Source: Actinomadura rifamycini DSM 43936 (GTDB lineage Bacteria; Actinomycetota; Actinomycetes; Streptosporangiales; Streptosporangiaceae). From it: a stretch of 64,000 nucleotides of DNA. Below are positions 34,774-43,371 of the stretch, in pieces. The position numbers and the translations under genes are program-made. The stretch lies in NCBI RefSeq assembly GCF_000425065.1, contig NZ_AULB01000003.1:434001-498000 (forward strand), written 5' to 3'. A model generated the notes under the pieces. The model made no database searches, was not told the origin of the DNA, and worked only from the letters and a program-made list of their open reading frames with translations. The first letter of the stretch is position 1, and each line of letters opens with the position of its first letter.

Positions 34774-36089
34774 CCGAGATCCTCATGCCCCGCCTCTCCG
34801 ACACGATGGAGGAGGGCGTCATCAGTTCCTGGCAGAAGCAGCCGGGCGACGAGATCGCGGTCGGCGACGTCCTGGTGGACATCGAGACCGACAAGGCGGT
34901 CATGGAGTACGAAGCCTACGAGGCCGGCGTGCTCGAGAAGATCCTCGTCGGGGAGGGCGAGACGGCGGCGATCGGCGCGCCGATCGCGGTCGTGGTGCCG
35001 AAGGGCGCGGCGTCCGGCGCCGCCCCGGCGGCCGAGCCGGCGCCCGAGGCGAAGGCCGAACCGAAGGCCGAACCGGAGGCGGAGCCGGAGCCCGCGGCGG
35101 AGCCGGAGCCCGCGCCGAAGACCGAGGCCGCGCCCGCTCCGGCGGCGAAGCCGGAGGCGCCCGCCCCGGCGCCGCGGCGGACGGGCGCGTCCCGCCCGCC
35201 CGCGTCGCCGCTCGCGCGGCGGCTGGCCCGCGACCACGGCATCGACCTGGCCGCGCTGTCCGGTTCGGGCCCCGGCGGACGGATCGTCCGCGCCGACATC
35301 GAGGCCGCGGTCCGCTCCGGCGGCGCCGCGCCGCAGCAGGCGCCCGCCGCCGCGGCCCCGGCCGCCGCGCCGTCCGCGCCCGCGGCCGCGTCCCGGGCCG
35401 ACGACCCGGACGTCGAGGCCGTGCCGCTGAACCGGTTCCGCAAGGTCGCGGCCCGGCGGCTCACCGAGAGCAAGCAGAACGCGCCGCACTTCTACCTCAA
35501 CCGCGAGGTGGACGCCGATGCCCTCGTCGCGTTCCGCCGGACGGTCAACGAGGCGCTCGCCCCGGCCAAGGTCAGCGTGAACGACCTGGTCGTCAAGGCG
35601 TGCGCGACGGCGCTGCGCGAGCACCCGGCCGTCAACGTCTCCTACACGGAGGAGAGCCTCCTCTTCCACAAGCGCGTGCACGTCGGCGTGGCCGTCGCGG
35701 TCGAGGACGGCCTGGTCGTCCCGGTCGTCCGGGACGCCGACCGCAAGAGCGTGTCGGAGATCGGCCGCGAGACCCGGGAGCTGGCCGGGCGGGCGCGCGA
35801 CGGCAAGCTGTCGGCGAACGACATGAGCGGCGGGACGTTCAGCGTCAGCAACCTCGGCATGTTCGGCGTCGACTCGTTCTCCGCGGTGATCAACCCGCCG
35901 GAGGCGGCGATCCTCGCCGTGGGCGCCGTCCGGGACGAGCCGGTGGTGCGGGACGGCCAGGTCGTCCCGGGCAAGCGGATGGCGGTGACGCTGTCGGTGG
36001 ACCACCGGGCGTGCGACGGCGCGACGGCCGCCGCGTTCCTGGCGCGGCTGGCGGAGCTGCTGGAGAACCCGCTGCTCATCGTGGCCTGA
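34770..36089 (+). CDS. pdhC: 2-oxo-acid dehydrogenase E2 component (dihydrolipoyl acyltransferase)
   Basis: A 439-residue E2. Residues 1-78 are one lipoyl domain with the lipoyl-lysine in IETDKAVMEYEAY. An Ala/Pro/Glu-rich flexible linker (about 82-135, dense in AEPEPA-type repeats) follows, then the peripheral-subunit-binding domain (SPLARRLARDHGIDLAAL), a second Ala-rich linker, and the catalytic domain ending in the active-site HRACDGATAAAF (HxxxDG). It transfers the acyl group from E1 to CoA. A 4-bp ATGA overlap couples it to pdhB; a strong terminator hairpin follows. Confidence 0.9.
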   Translation: MTEILMPRLSDTMEEGVISSWQKQPGDEIAVGDVLVDIETDKAVMEYEAYEAGVLEKILVGEGETAAIGAPIAVVVPKGAASGAAPAAEPAPEAKAEPKAEPEAEPEPAAEPEPAPKTEAAPAPAAKPEAPAPAPRRTGASRPPASPLARRLARDHGIDLAALSGSGPGGRIVRADIEAAVRSGGAAPQQAPAAAAPAAAPSAPAAASRADDPDVEAVPLNRFRKVAARRLTESKQNAPHFYLNREVDADALVAFRRTVNEALAPAKVSVNDLVVKACATALREHPAVNVSYTEESLLFHKRVHVGVAVAVEDGLVVPVVRDADRKSVSEIGRETRELAGRARDGKLSANDMSGGTFSVSNLGMFGVDSFSAVINPPEAAILAVGAVRDEPVVRDGQVVPGKRMAVTLSVDHRACDGATAAAFLARLAELLENPLLIVA

Positions 36090-36108
36090 CGGGCGGCCCG
36101 CCGCTCGG

Positions 36109-36157
36109 CCGGCGGTCCGGTCCCGCCCGGGTTCCCCGGACGGGACCGGACCGCCGG
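36109..36157 (+). terminator. Terminator hairpin after the 2-oxo-acid dehydrogenase operon
   Basis: A perfect 17-bp inverted repeat (36109-36125 with 36141-36157) with a 15-nt GC-rich loop begins 20 bp after the E2 stop. No T-tract follows. It separates the operon from pnuC, which starts 22 bp later. Confidence 0.75.
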
Positions 36158-36178
36158 TGATATGCGAAGATCGCGGTC

Positions 36179-36832
36179 ATGGCGGTGAACGTTCCCCTGG
36201 GTCCGCTGCTCGACCCGGCCTTCCACCTCGGCTCGGTCCCGACCACGTGGGCGGAGCTGCTCGGTTTCGCGACGGGCGCGGTCAACGTGTGGCTGGTCGT
36301 CCGGCAGAACATCATGAACTGGCCGATCGGCATCGCCAACGTCGTCCTGCTCGGCCTGGTCTTCCTCGACGGCGGGCTGTACGCCGACGCGGGGCTGCAG
36401 ATCGTCTACATCGGGCTGCAGGCGTACGGCTGGTGGGTGTGGCTGTACGGCGGCGAGGGCCGCGACGCCCTGCCCGTCCGGCGCACGACCCGCGCCGAGT
36501 GGGCGGCGCTGCTCGCGGCCGGCGCGGCCGGGACCGCCGCGATCACCTGGCTGCTGACGGCGTTCACCGACTCGACCGTCCCGTTCTGGGACGCGCTGAC
36601 GACGGCCCTGTCGCTGATGGCGATCTACGGGCAGTCGCGCAAGCTGCTCGAGTCGTGGTGGATCTGGATCATCGCCGACCTCGTGTACATCCCGCTGTAC
36701 TTCCACAAGGACCTGAAGCTGACGAGCGCCCTCTACATCGTCTTCCTGTCGCTGTGCGTGGCCGGCCTCACCGCCTGGTACCGGGACTGGCGGGGCACCG
36801 GACGCGCGGAGCCCGCCCCGGCGGCCGCATGA
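36179..36832 (+). CDS. pnuC: Nicotinamide riboside transporter PnuC
   Basis: A 217-residue membrane protein with about seven predicted helices. WLVVRQNIMNWPIGIANVVLLG and the repeated IVYIGLQAYGWWVWL and SWWIWIIADLVYIPLY carry the aromatic-rich motifs of PnuC that bind nicotinamide riboside. Imported NR is trapped by phosphorylation, done by the protein encoded next. The stop overlaps nadR by ATGA, so import and salvage are coupled. No ribosome site precedes the ATG; a leaderless transcript is possible. Confidence 0.88.
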   Translation: MAVNVPLGPLLDPAFHLGSVPTTWAELLGFATGAVNVWLVVRQNIMNWPIGIANVVLLGLVFLDGGLYADAGLQIVYIGLQAYGWWVWLYGGEGRDALPVRRTTRAEWAALLAAGAAGTAAITWLLTAFTDSTVPFWDALTTALSLMAIYGQSRKLLESWWIWIIADLVYIPLYFHKDLKLTSALYIVFLSLCVAGLTAWYRDWRGTGRAEPAPAAA

Positions 36833-37944
36833 CGTACGAGCACGGCCTCGTCATCGGCAAGTTCTACCCGCCGCACGCGGGGCACCACCATCTGATCGAC
36901 ACCGCCGCCGCGGCGTGCGCCCGGGTGAGCGTGGTCGTCGCGGCGTCCAGCGTCGAGAGCGTCCCCCTCGCACTGCGGACGGCGTGGCTGCGGGAGGCGC
37001 ACCGGCAGCCGAACGTCGAGGTCGTCCCGGTCGTGGACGACGCCGAGATCGACTACGAGTCCGACGCGGCGTGGTCGGCGCACGTCGCCGCGTTCCGCGC
37101 GGGGCTCGCGCTCCGCTCGGGGCTCGGCGTCAACGTCCCGCCGGTCGACGCGGTGTTCAGCTCCGAGCCCTACGGGCCCGAGCTCGCCGCGCGGTTCTCC
37201 GCCGCGCACGTCCCGGTGGACCCGCCGCGGGAGCGGTTCCCCGTCAGCGGGACGGCCGTCCGCGCCGACCCGGCCGGGAACTGGCAGTGGCTGTCCCCGC
37301 CCGTCCGCGCGTACCTGGCCCGCCGGGTGGTGGTGGTCGGCGCGGAATCGAGCGGCACCACCACGCTGGCGCGCGCGCTGGCCGCGCACTACGCCGAACG
37401 CGGCGGCGTGTGGGCGGCGACCCGGTGGGTGCCCGAGTACGGCCGCACCTACACCGAGGAGAAGCTCGCCGCCGCGCGCCGGGAGGCCGGCGACGCGTCG
37501 CTGTGGCTGGACGACCTGGTGTGGGAGTCCGCCGAGTTCACGCGGATCGCCGAGCGGCACGCCGCGCTGGAGGACGCCGCCGCCCGGTCGGGCTCGCCGC
37601 TGCTCGTCTGCGACACCGACGCGTTCGCGACGGCCGTGTGGCACGAGCGCTACGTCGGCGGCCCGGCGCCCGACGTCGAGGCCGTCCACGAGCGCGTCCC
37701 GCACCACCTGTGGATCCTCACCGATCCGGCGGGCGTCCCGTTCGTGCAGGACGGCTGGCGCGACGGCGAGTCGGTCCGGACGTGGATGGCGGACCGGTTC
37801 CGGGAGGAGCTGAAGCGGCGCGGCCTCCCCCACGTCGCGGTCACCGGCCCCCACGAGGAGCGCCTGGCCGCCGCGGTCGCCGCGGCCGACGGCCTCCTCG
37901 CCGAGCCCTGGCCGTTCGCGGCTCCCCTGACCGCCCGGGGCTAA
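36829..37944 (+). CDS. nadR: NadR-like bifunctional NMN adenylyltransferase / nicotinamide riboside kinase
   Basis: A 371-residue protein. The N-terminal domain has the nucleotidyltransferase motif GKFYPPHAGHHHLID and the FPVSGTAVRADP (ISGT/R-type) motif for NMN adenylylation. The C-terminal domain (about 165-360) is the ribosylnicotinamide kinase: its P-loop reads GAESSGTTTLARALA, where the usual Walker A lysine is Thr. The enzymes would convert imported nicotinamide riboside to NMN and NAD. Unlike enterobacterial NadR there is no N-terminal repressor HTH. It is coupled to pnuC by ATGA overlap. Confidence 0.86.
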   Translation: MTYEHGLVIGKFYPPHAGHHHLIDTAAAACARVSVVVAASSVESVPLALRTAWLREAHRQPNVEVVPVVDDAEIDYESDAAWSAHVAAFRAGLALRSGLGVNVPPVDAVFSSEPYGPELAARFSAAHVPVDPPRERFPVSGTAVRADPAGNWQWLSPPVRAYLARRVVVVGAESSGTTTLARALAAHYAERGGVWAATRWVPEYGRTYTEEKLAAARREAGDASLWLDDLVWESAEFTRIAERHAALEDAAARSGSPLLVCDTDAFATAVWHERYVGGPAPDVEAVHERVPHHLWILTDPAGVPFVQDGWRDGESVRTWMADRFREELKRRGLPHVAVTGPHEERLAAAVAAADGLLAEPWPFAAPLTARG

Positions 37945-38243
37945 CCGGCCCAGACGAGGTCGGCGACGTAGAACTCCTTGATGTCGGCGAGGACGAGGTA
38001 CTCGATGCAGGCCGCGGTGCCGGGCGCGCTGTGGGTGTAGTGGACGCCGACGCCGTCGAGGGGGCGGCCCGGCGGCGGCAGGCCCGCGTCGACGGCGGTG
38101 CCGCCGTGCCGGGCGAGGTCGCAGAGGAAGTCGACCAGATCGTCCCGGATGGGCGGCGGCACGGACTCGAGCACGTCGGCCGCGACCTCCGAGCAGTAGA
38201 CGGTCCAGCCGCTCTTCTCCCGTCGCGGCGCTCCGGCGGTCAC
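37941..38243 (-). CDS. Small protein, possible RelE/ParE-type toxin
   Basis: A 100-residue protein starting at GTG 38243, which overlaps the stop of the upstream gene (GTGA). The pattern (W at residue 13, LESVPPPIRDDLVDFLCDLARHGG helix, then strands IEYLVLADIKEFYVADLVWAG) resembles a RelE/ParE barrel preceded by two helices, but catalytic residues cannot be assigned. Together with the upstream 98-residue gene it has the layout of a type II toxin-antitoxin pair. It converges with and overlaps the nadR end by 4 bp. Function is inferred only from size, coupling and pattern. Confidence 0.6.
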   Translation of the reverse strand: MTAGAPRREKSGWTVYCSEVAADVLESVPPPIRDDLVDFLCDLARHGGTAVDAGLPPPGRPLDGVGVHYTHSAPGTAACIEYLVLADIKEFYVADLVWAG

Positions 38244-38536
38244 CCGCGGGGGCGGGGACCGCGGCGCGCGGCGATGTCGTCGAGGGCGACGGCGCCCCGC
38301 CGGTCGAGGGCGCGGGCGCGGCGCCGCTCCCGGTCGGGCAGCTGGTCGAGCATCGCCTCGGCGTACCAGCCGGACAGGACGTCGTCGAGTTCGCGGCCCT
38401 GCTCGGCGCCGCGGACCTCGGCGATGAACGCGGCGCGCTTCTCGCGGGACAGGTGCGCGCCGATGCCGTCGATGGTGCGCGGGATGCGGTGCACCCGCCC
38501 GTGGTGGCGCGGGGGTTCGGCCGGCATGGCGCTCAT
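38240..38536 (-). CDS. Small protein, DUF6247-like; possible antitoxin
   Basis: A 98-residue, Arg- and Asp-rich protein. IDGIGAHLSREKRAAFIAEVRGAEQGRELDDVLSGWYAEAMLD matches the pattern of actinobacterial DUF6247 proteins as I recall it (a helix-rich domain with a W-containing second helix). The ATG at 38536 follows GGAGGGGAG. It precedes and overlaps the 100-residue gene, a typical antitoxin-first arrangement. No DNA-binding motif is recognised. Confidence 0.62.
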   Translation of the reverse strand: MSAMPAEPPRHHGRVHRIPRTIDGIGAHLSREKRAAFIAEVRGAEQGRELDDVLSGWYAEAMLDQLPDRERRRARALDRRGAVALDDIAARRGPRPRG

Positions 38537-38624
38537 CGGACTCCCCTCCGTCGGTCCCGGAGACGCTACCGCGCGCCGCCGACATCGCCTCCCATGATGG
38601 CCGGGGCGGGGCGCGGGCGTCCGG

Positions 38625-39683
38625 TCAACGCGCCGGGTCGAGGGAGAACAGGTCCTCGTCGACGCGGTCGAGGGCGAGCCGGACGGCGCCGAGGCTCACC
38701 GACTCGTCCCCGAGCGGGGACGCCTCGACGCGGACGGGCCGCAGGCAGAGCGGGCCGACGTGCGCGGCGAGTTCGGCGACGAGGGGCCCGCCGGGACGCA
38801 CGAGGGGCCCGCCGACGACGATCGTCTCGGGGTCGAGGGCGAGGGCCATCGCGGCGACGCCGCGCGCCATCCGGGCGGCCACCCGCCCGACGGGTTCGGC
38901 GGCGAGGGCGGCCGCGGTGTCGCGGAGGCCCAGTTCGGGCAGCATGCCGATCTCCCCGGCCGCGCCGCTGCCGCGGTGCAGGCGGCCGCCGATGAGGACG
39001 CCGACGCCGGTGTGCAGGCCCGCGTGGACGCACACGACGTCGTCCGCGTCGCGCGCGGCGCCGCGCCACCGCTCGGCGAGCGCGGCGAGGTTGGCGTCGT
39101 TCTCGACCAGGACGGGGCAGGCGAAGGAGCGGGCCAGCTCGCGGCCGAGGGGCACCCCCGCCCAGCCGGGGACGACCGTGCAGGACGCGACGGTGCCGGA
39201 CGGGTCGACGACGCCGGGGGTCCCGGCGGCGACCGCGCGCAGCGAGCGGCGCGCGACCCGGGCGGCGGCCAGGCACGTCTTGACGGCGGCGCGCACCGCC
39301 GCGATCCGCTCCGCGGGCGGGGCGTCCGGCGGCAGGTCGGCGCGGTGGCCGCCGGCGACGTCCCCGGCGAGGTCGGCGACCAGCAGCCGCACCCGGTGCG
39401 CGTCGATCTCGAAACCGAGGACGTGGCCGGCCTCGGCGCGGAAGCGGTAGCGGCGGGCGGGGCGGCCGAGCCCCGCCCCGTGCCGGGGCGCGACCTCGGC
39501 GACGAGCCCGCGGGCGGCGAGCTCGCCGAGCACGCCCTCGGCGGTGGGGCGCGACACCCCGACCCGCTCGGCGAGCCCGGACAGCGTGAACTCGCCGCCG
39601 GCGCGGAGCACGCGGAGCGTCGCGGCGGAGTTGAGGCGGCGCAGCACCGAGGGGTCTGCCCCGTGCGAAGGCGGTCGGGTCAC
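38625..39683 (-). CDS. ROK-family transcriptional repressor (sugar regulator)
   Basis: A 352-residue ROK protein. An N-terminal winged HTH (VLRAGGEFTLSGLAERVGVSRPTAEGVLGELAARGLV) is joined to a sugar-kinase-like ROK domain with VLGFEIDAHRVRLLVADLAG, AAGTPGVVDPSG and VENDANLAALAERWRG. The zinc-binding Cys cluster of classical ROK proteins is not evident. GTG 39683 has an AAGGGG site. It is divergent from a sugar dehydrogenase and binding-protein pair and probably represses them. A CTTTGTGAAAG dyad lies in the intergenic region. Confidence 0.86.
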   Translation of the reverse strand: MTRPPSHGADPSVLRRLNSAATLRVLRAGGEFTLSGLAERVGVSRPTAEGVLGELAARGLVAEVAPRHGAGLGRPARRYRFRAEAGHVLGFEIDAHRVRLLVADLAGDVAGGHRADLPPDAPPAERIAAVRAAVKTCLAAARVARRSLRAVAAGTPGVVDPSGTVASCTVVPGWAGVPLGRELARSFACPVLVENDANLAALAERWRGAARDADDVVCVHAGLHTGVGVLIGGRLHRGSGAAGEIGMLPELGLRDTAAALAAEPVGRVAARMARGVAAMALALDPETIVVGGPLVRPGGPLVAELAAHVGPLCLRPVRVEASPLGDESVSLGAVRLALDRVDEDLFSLDPAR

Positions 39684-39691
39684 GTCGCCCC

Positions 39692-39727
39692 TTGACAGCG
39701 GTCGGTGGACGGTCGACTTTGTGAAAG
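39692..39727. promoter_or_regulatory. Divergent control region: TTGACA box and ROK-type dyad
   Basis: A TTGACA hexamer at 39692-39697 could be the -35 of the rightward promoter. CTTTGTGAAAG at 39717-39727 is a dyad with 4-bp arms around GTG, in an A+T-rich patch, close to the sites bound by XylR/NagC-type ROK proteins. The ROK gene starts at 39683, on the left. Confidence 0.45.
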
Positions 39728-39790
39728 AAGATTGCGTAACGCCGGTCGGATGGCGGCGGGTCGAATATACCCAGCTCGGAGGGCGTGGCG

Positions 39791-41041
39791 ATGGACGACG
39801 GGGGCCCTGCGGTCGCGGTGGCCGGAGCCGGTCTGCGGGGCGCCGGGTACGCGGCGCGGATCCGGCGGGGCGGACGGGCACGGATCGTCGCCGTGGCCGA
39901 GCCCGATCCCGTCCGGCGGGAGCGGTTCGCGGCCGAGCACGGGATCCCGCCGGAGCGCCGGTATCCCGGCTGGCGGGAGATGGCGGACGCGGGCCGCGTC
40001 GCCGACGGCGTGATCGTCGCGACGCAGGACGCCGAGCACGCCGGGCCCGCGGTCGCGTTCGCCGGGCTGGGCTGCCACGTCCTGCTGGAGAAGCCGATGG
40101 CGCCGTCGGAGGCGGAGGCCCGGCGCGTCGCGGACGCGGTCGAGCGGGCGGGCGTGATGCTCGCCGTGTGCCACGTCCTGCGCTACACCCCCTACACCCG
40201 GGCGGTGCGGGGGCTGATCGCGGCGGGACGGATCGGGACGCCGCTCAGCGTGCAGCATCTCGAACCGGTCGGGTGGTGGCACCACGCGCACTCGTACGTG
40301 CGCGGCAACTGGCGGCGGGAGGACGAGTCGGGGCCGATGCTGCTGACGAAGTCGTGCCACGACCTCGACTGGCTCGTCCACGTGATGGGCGAGGCCCCGG
40401 CGCGGGTGTCGTCGTTCGGGCGGCTGTCGCACTTCCGCCCGGAGAACCGGCCCGAGGGGGCCGCCGACCGCTGCCTCGACTGCGCGGCCGAGCCGCGCTG
40501 CGCGTACTCGGCGCCGCGCCTGTACCTGGGCGGGCTGCGGCGGGGCGAGGAGTGGCCGCTCGGCGCGGTCACCGGCGAGCGCACCGAGGAGGGCGTCCTG
40601 CGGGCGCTGCGGGACGGCCCGTACGGGCGGTGCGTGTACGCGTGCGACAACGACGTCGTCGACCACCAGGTGGTGAACATGGAGTTCCCGTCCGGGGCGA
40701 CGGGGGTGTTCACGATGACGGCGTTCACCCCGGCCGCGCAGCGGCGGACGCGCGTGTTCGGGACGTCCGGGTCGATCGAGGGCGACGGCGCGAGCATCGC
40801 GGTGCACGACTTCGTCACCGGCGGGACGGAGGTGCTGCGGCCGGGCGGGGACGCCGGCGGGCACGGCGGCGGCGACGACGCGCTCGCGGACGCGTTCGCC
40901 GAGGCGCTGGCCACCGGGGACCCGTCCCGGCTGGGCACCGGCGCCGCCGAGAGCCTCGCCTCCCACCGGGTCGTGTGGGCCGCCGAGCGGGCGCGCCGCG
41001 ACGGCACGGTCGTCGACCTCGGCGCGGGCGGTGCGCCGTGA
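39791..41041 (+). CDS. Gfo/Idh/MocA-family oxidoreductase
   Basis: A 416-residue NAD(P)-dependent sugar or inositol dehydrogenase-like protein. The Rossmann motif is VAVAGAGLRGAGYAARI; the EKPMA motif (LLEKPMAPSEAEARR) and the active-site CHDLDWLVHVMG (H/D-based proton transfer) are present. A cysteine-bearing insert (CLDCAAEPRC) around residues 230-240 could bind a metal or form a disulfide. The ATG at 39791 has a GGAGGG site 7 bp upstream; a GTG at 39785 would add two residues. The stop overlaps the binding-protein GTG (GTGA). Confidence 0.85.
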   Translation: MDDGGPAVAVAGAGLRGAGYAARIRRGGRARIVAVAEPDPVRRERFAAEHGIPPERRYPGWREMADAGRVADGVIVATQDAEHAGPAVAFAGLGCHVLLEKPMAPSEAEARRVADAVERAGVMLAVCHVLRYTPYTRAVRGLIAAGRIGTPLSVQHLEPVGWWHHAHSYVRGNWRREDESGPMLLTKSCHDLDWLVHVMGEAPARVSSFGRLSHFRPENRPEGAADRCLDCAAEPRCAYSAPRLYLGGLRRGEEWPLGAVTGERTEEGVLRALRDGPYGRCVYACDNDVVDHQVVNMEFPSGATGVFTMTAFTPAAQRRTRVFGTSGSIEGDGASIAVHDFVTGGTEVLRPGGDAGGHGGGDDALADAFAEALATGDPSRLGTGAAESLASHRVVWAAERARRDGTVVDLGAGGAP

Positions 41042-42318
41042 AGGCCGGGCGGGCGGGCGCCGCGGTCGCGCTCGTCCCGGCGCTCCTCCTCGTGCTGGGG
41101 GCCTGTTCCGGGGGGTCGGGCGGGTCCGGGACGAACGACGGGCGCGGGCCCATCACGTTCGCGACCGGCAAGGACCTCACGCGGACGGTCCAGCGGCTCG
41201 CCGACGGCTGGAACCGGGCCCGCCCGGACGAGCGGGTCCGGATCGTGGAGCTTCCCGAGGACGGCGACCGGGCGCGGCAGCAGCTCGTCCAGAACATGCG
41301 GATCGAGTCGGACGCCTACGACGTGGTGCGGCTCGACGCCGTGTGGACGGCCGAGTTCGCCGCGCACCGCTGGATCGTGCCGCTGCCGGACGGGCTCGTC
41401 GACACCGGCACGTTCGTCCCGGCGTCCCTGGAGACCGGGAAGTACCGGGGCAGGCTGTACGCGGCGCCGTGGCTGACCGGCACGGGCGTCCTATACTACC
41501 GGACGGACCTGCTGGAGAAGGTCGGGTTCGACGCGCCCCCGGCGACGTGGGCGCGGATGCGCGAGCAGTGCGCCGCGGTGCGGAGGCTGCCCGAAGGCGG
41601 GGACGTCGGCTGCTACGCGGGCCAGCACGGCAAGTACGAGGGGCTGACGGTCAACTACGCGGAGGCGGTGCAGTCGGCGGGCGGCGCGGTGTTCGACGCG
41701 TCCGGGAGGCCCGCGGTGGACACGCCCGCGGCCAAGGCCGGTCTGCGGTTCCTCGTCGAGTCGTTCGAAAACGGGACGATTCCGGCGAAGGCCGCCACGT
41801 TCATGGAGGAGGACGGCCGCCGCGCCTTCCAGGAGGGCGACCTCGTCTTCCACCGCAACTGGGCGTACGTGTACGCGCTCGCGGCGGCCGGCGACGGGTC
41901 GTCCGCGGTGGAGGGGAGGTTCGACGTCGCGCCGATCCCCGGGCTGGACGGGCCGGGCTCGGGCACCCTCGGCGGCAACAACCTCGCGGTGTCGGCGTTC
42001 TCCCGCCACCAGGCGACCGCCCGCGACTTCGTCGCGCACATCGTCGGGCCGGAGGTCCAGCGCGAGTACGGGCGCGCGCAGTCGTTCCCGCTGTCGCTCG
42101 CGGCGCTCTACGACGACCCCGGGATGGTCGAGCGGTACCCGTACCTGCCGGTGCTGGAGGAGGGCCTGCGGACCGCGCGGCCGCGGCCCGCCGTCGTCCG
42201 CTACAACGAGGTGTCGGCCGCGATCCAGGACCACGTCGCCGCCGCCGTCGCCGGCGACACGACCGTCGACCGGGCCGCCGCCGACCTCCAGGCGGCCCTC
42301 ACCGCACTGACGGGCTGA
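41038..42318 (+). CDS. Sugar-binding lipoprotein without permease genes
   Basis: A 426-residue family-1 extracellular solute-binding protein. Lipobox LLVLGACS follows a short hydrophobic signal. GTG 41038 overlaps the upstream dehydrogenase stop (GTGA). No permease or ATPase follows; the next gene is convergent. It must either use permeases encoded elsewhere or act as a receptor or scavenger. Co-translation with a Gfo/Idh/MocA dehydrogenase and a divergent ROK repressor suggests a sugar or sugar-alcohol substrate. Its end overlaps the convergent AraC gene by 20 bp. Confidence 0.83.
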   Translation: MKAGRAGAAVALVPALLLVLGACSGGSGGSGTNDGRGPITFATGKDLTRTVQRLADGWNRARPDERVRIVELPEDGDRARQQLVQNMRIESDAYDVVRLDAVWTAEFAAHRWIVPLPDGLVDTGTFVPASLETGKYRGRLYAAPWLTGTGVLYYRTDLLEKVGFDAPPATWARMREQCAAVRRLPEGGDVGCYAGQHGKYEGLTVNYAEAVQSAGGAVFDASGRPAVDTPAAKAGLRFLVESFENGTIPAKAATFMEEDGRRAFQEGDLVFHRNWAYVYALAAAGDGSSAVEGRFDVAPIPGLDGPGSGTLGGNNLAVSAFSRHQATARDFVAHIVGPEVQREYGRAQSFPLSLAALYDDPGMVERYPYLPVLEEGLRTARPRPAVVRYNEVSAAIQDHVAAAVAGDTTVDRAAADLQAALTALTG

Positions 42319-43249
42319 CCCGGTTCCGGTACTCCGACGGCGGCACGCCCGTCCGGCGGACGACGTGCGCGCGGAGCGAGTCGGCGCTGCCCAGGCCCGT
42401 GAGGCGCGCCACCCGGTCCATCGGCAGCCGCGTCGTCTCCAGCAGCTCGCAGGCCCGGTCGACCCGCCGGTGCAGCAGCCACCGCAGCGGGCTGAGGCCG
42501 GTCTCCGCGCGGAAGCGGCGGGAGAGCGTGCGGGTGCTGACCCGGGCGTGCCGGGCCAGGTCGGCGAGCGACAGCGGCTCGGCGAGCCGCTCCAGCGCCC
42601 ACGCGCGGGTCGCGGCCAGCGACGCGTCCGGCTCGGCGGGCACCGGGTCGTCCACCACCTGCACCTGGTCGCCGGGGCGCGGCGGCGCCGCCACGGTCAG
42701 CCGCGCGATCTCGGCGGCCGCCGCGGCGCCCCGGTCCGTCCGCACGATGTGCAGGCACAGCTCGATCCCGGCGGCCGCACCGGCCGAGGTCAGCACAGGG
42801 CCGTCCGCCTCGTACAGGACGTCCGGCAGCACGGTCGCCGCGGGGAACCGCTCGGCGAGCGCGGCGGTCAGGCCCCAGTGCGTGGTGGCGCGGCGGCCGT
42901 CCAGCAGGCCCGCCTCGCCGAGCACGAACACGCCCGTGCAGATCGCCGCGACGCGCGCCCCGGCGGACGCCGCGCCGCGCACCGCCCGCAGGACCCGCGC
43001 GTCCACGTCGGCGCGCCCTCCCCCGCCCACGACGAGGACCGTCCCGGCGCCCGCCGCGGCGTCCAGCCCGTGCGGCGCGACGACGTCGAGACCGCCCACC
43101 GTCTCCAGCGGGACGCCCGGCTCGGCCGCGCACACGCGCAGCTCGTAGCCCGGCCCGGCGCCGAACACCATGTGCGGGATGGTGACGTCGAACGCCATCA
43201 CCGGCGGCACCACGACGACCGCGACCGTGTGCGCCTCCACTGCGCGCAT
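42299..43249 (-). CDS. GlxA-type regulator: DJ-1/PfpI-like domain plus AraC HTH
   Basis: A 316-residue regulator. Residues 1-190 form a class I glutamine-amidotransferase-like (DJ-1/PfpI) domain with AAICTGVFVLGEAGLLDGRRATTHW, the Cys-bearing elbow; the C-terminal 100 residues are an AraC double HTH (SLADLARHARVSTRTLSRRFRAETGLSPLRWLLHRRVDRA). The ATG at 43249 has a GGAGG site 9 bp upstream. It is divergent from the next reductase gene. The effector is unknown. Confidence 0.87.
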   Translation of the reverse strand: MRAVEAHTVAVVVVPPVMAFDVTIPHMVFGAGPGYELRVCAAEPGVPLETVGGLDVVAPHGLDAAAGAGTVLVVGGGGRADVDARVLRAVRGAASAGARVAAICTGVFVLGEAGLLDGRRATTHWGLTAALAERFPAATVLPDVLYEADGPVLTSAGAAAGIELCLHIVRTDRGAAAAAEIARLTVAAPPRPGDQVQVVDDPVPAEPDASLAATRAWALERLAEPLSLADLARHARVSTRTLSRRFRAETGLSPLRWLLHRRVDRACELLETTRLPMDRVARLTGLGSADSLRAHVVRRTGVPPSEYRNRVSPSVR

Positions 43250-43371
43250 TGGCGAGAACCTCCGGAGGGTTGGCGAGCGGACCCCTGACGCCGCGCCCGC
43301 GGCGGCCCGCACCATGGTCAAGCCGCGGCCGGAGCGCCCTGTTCCCGGCCGCCGTGACCCCAGGGAGAACC

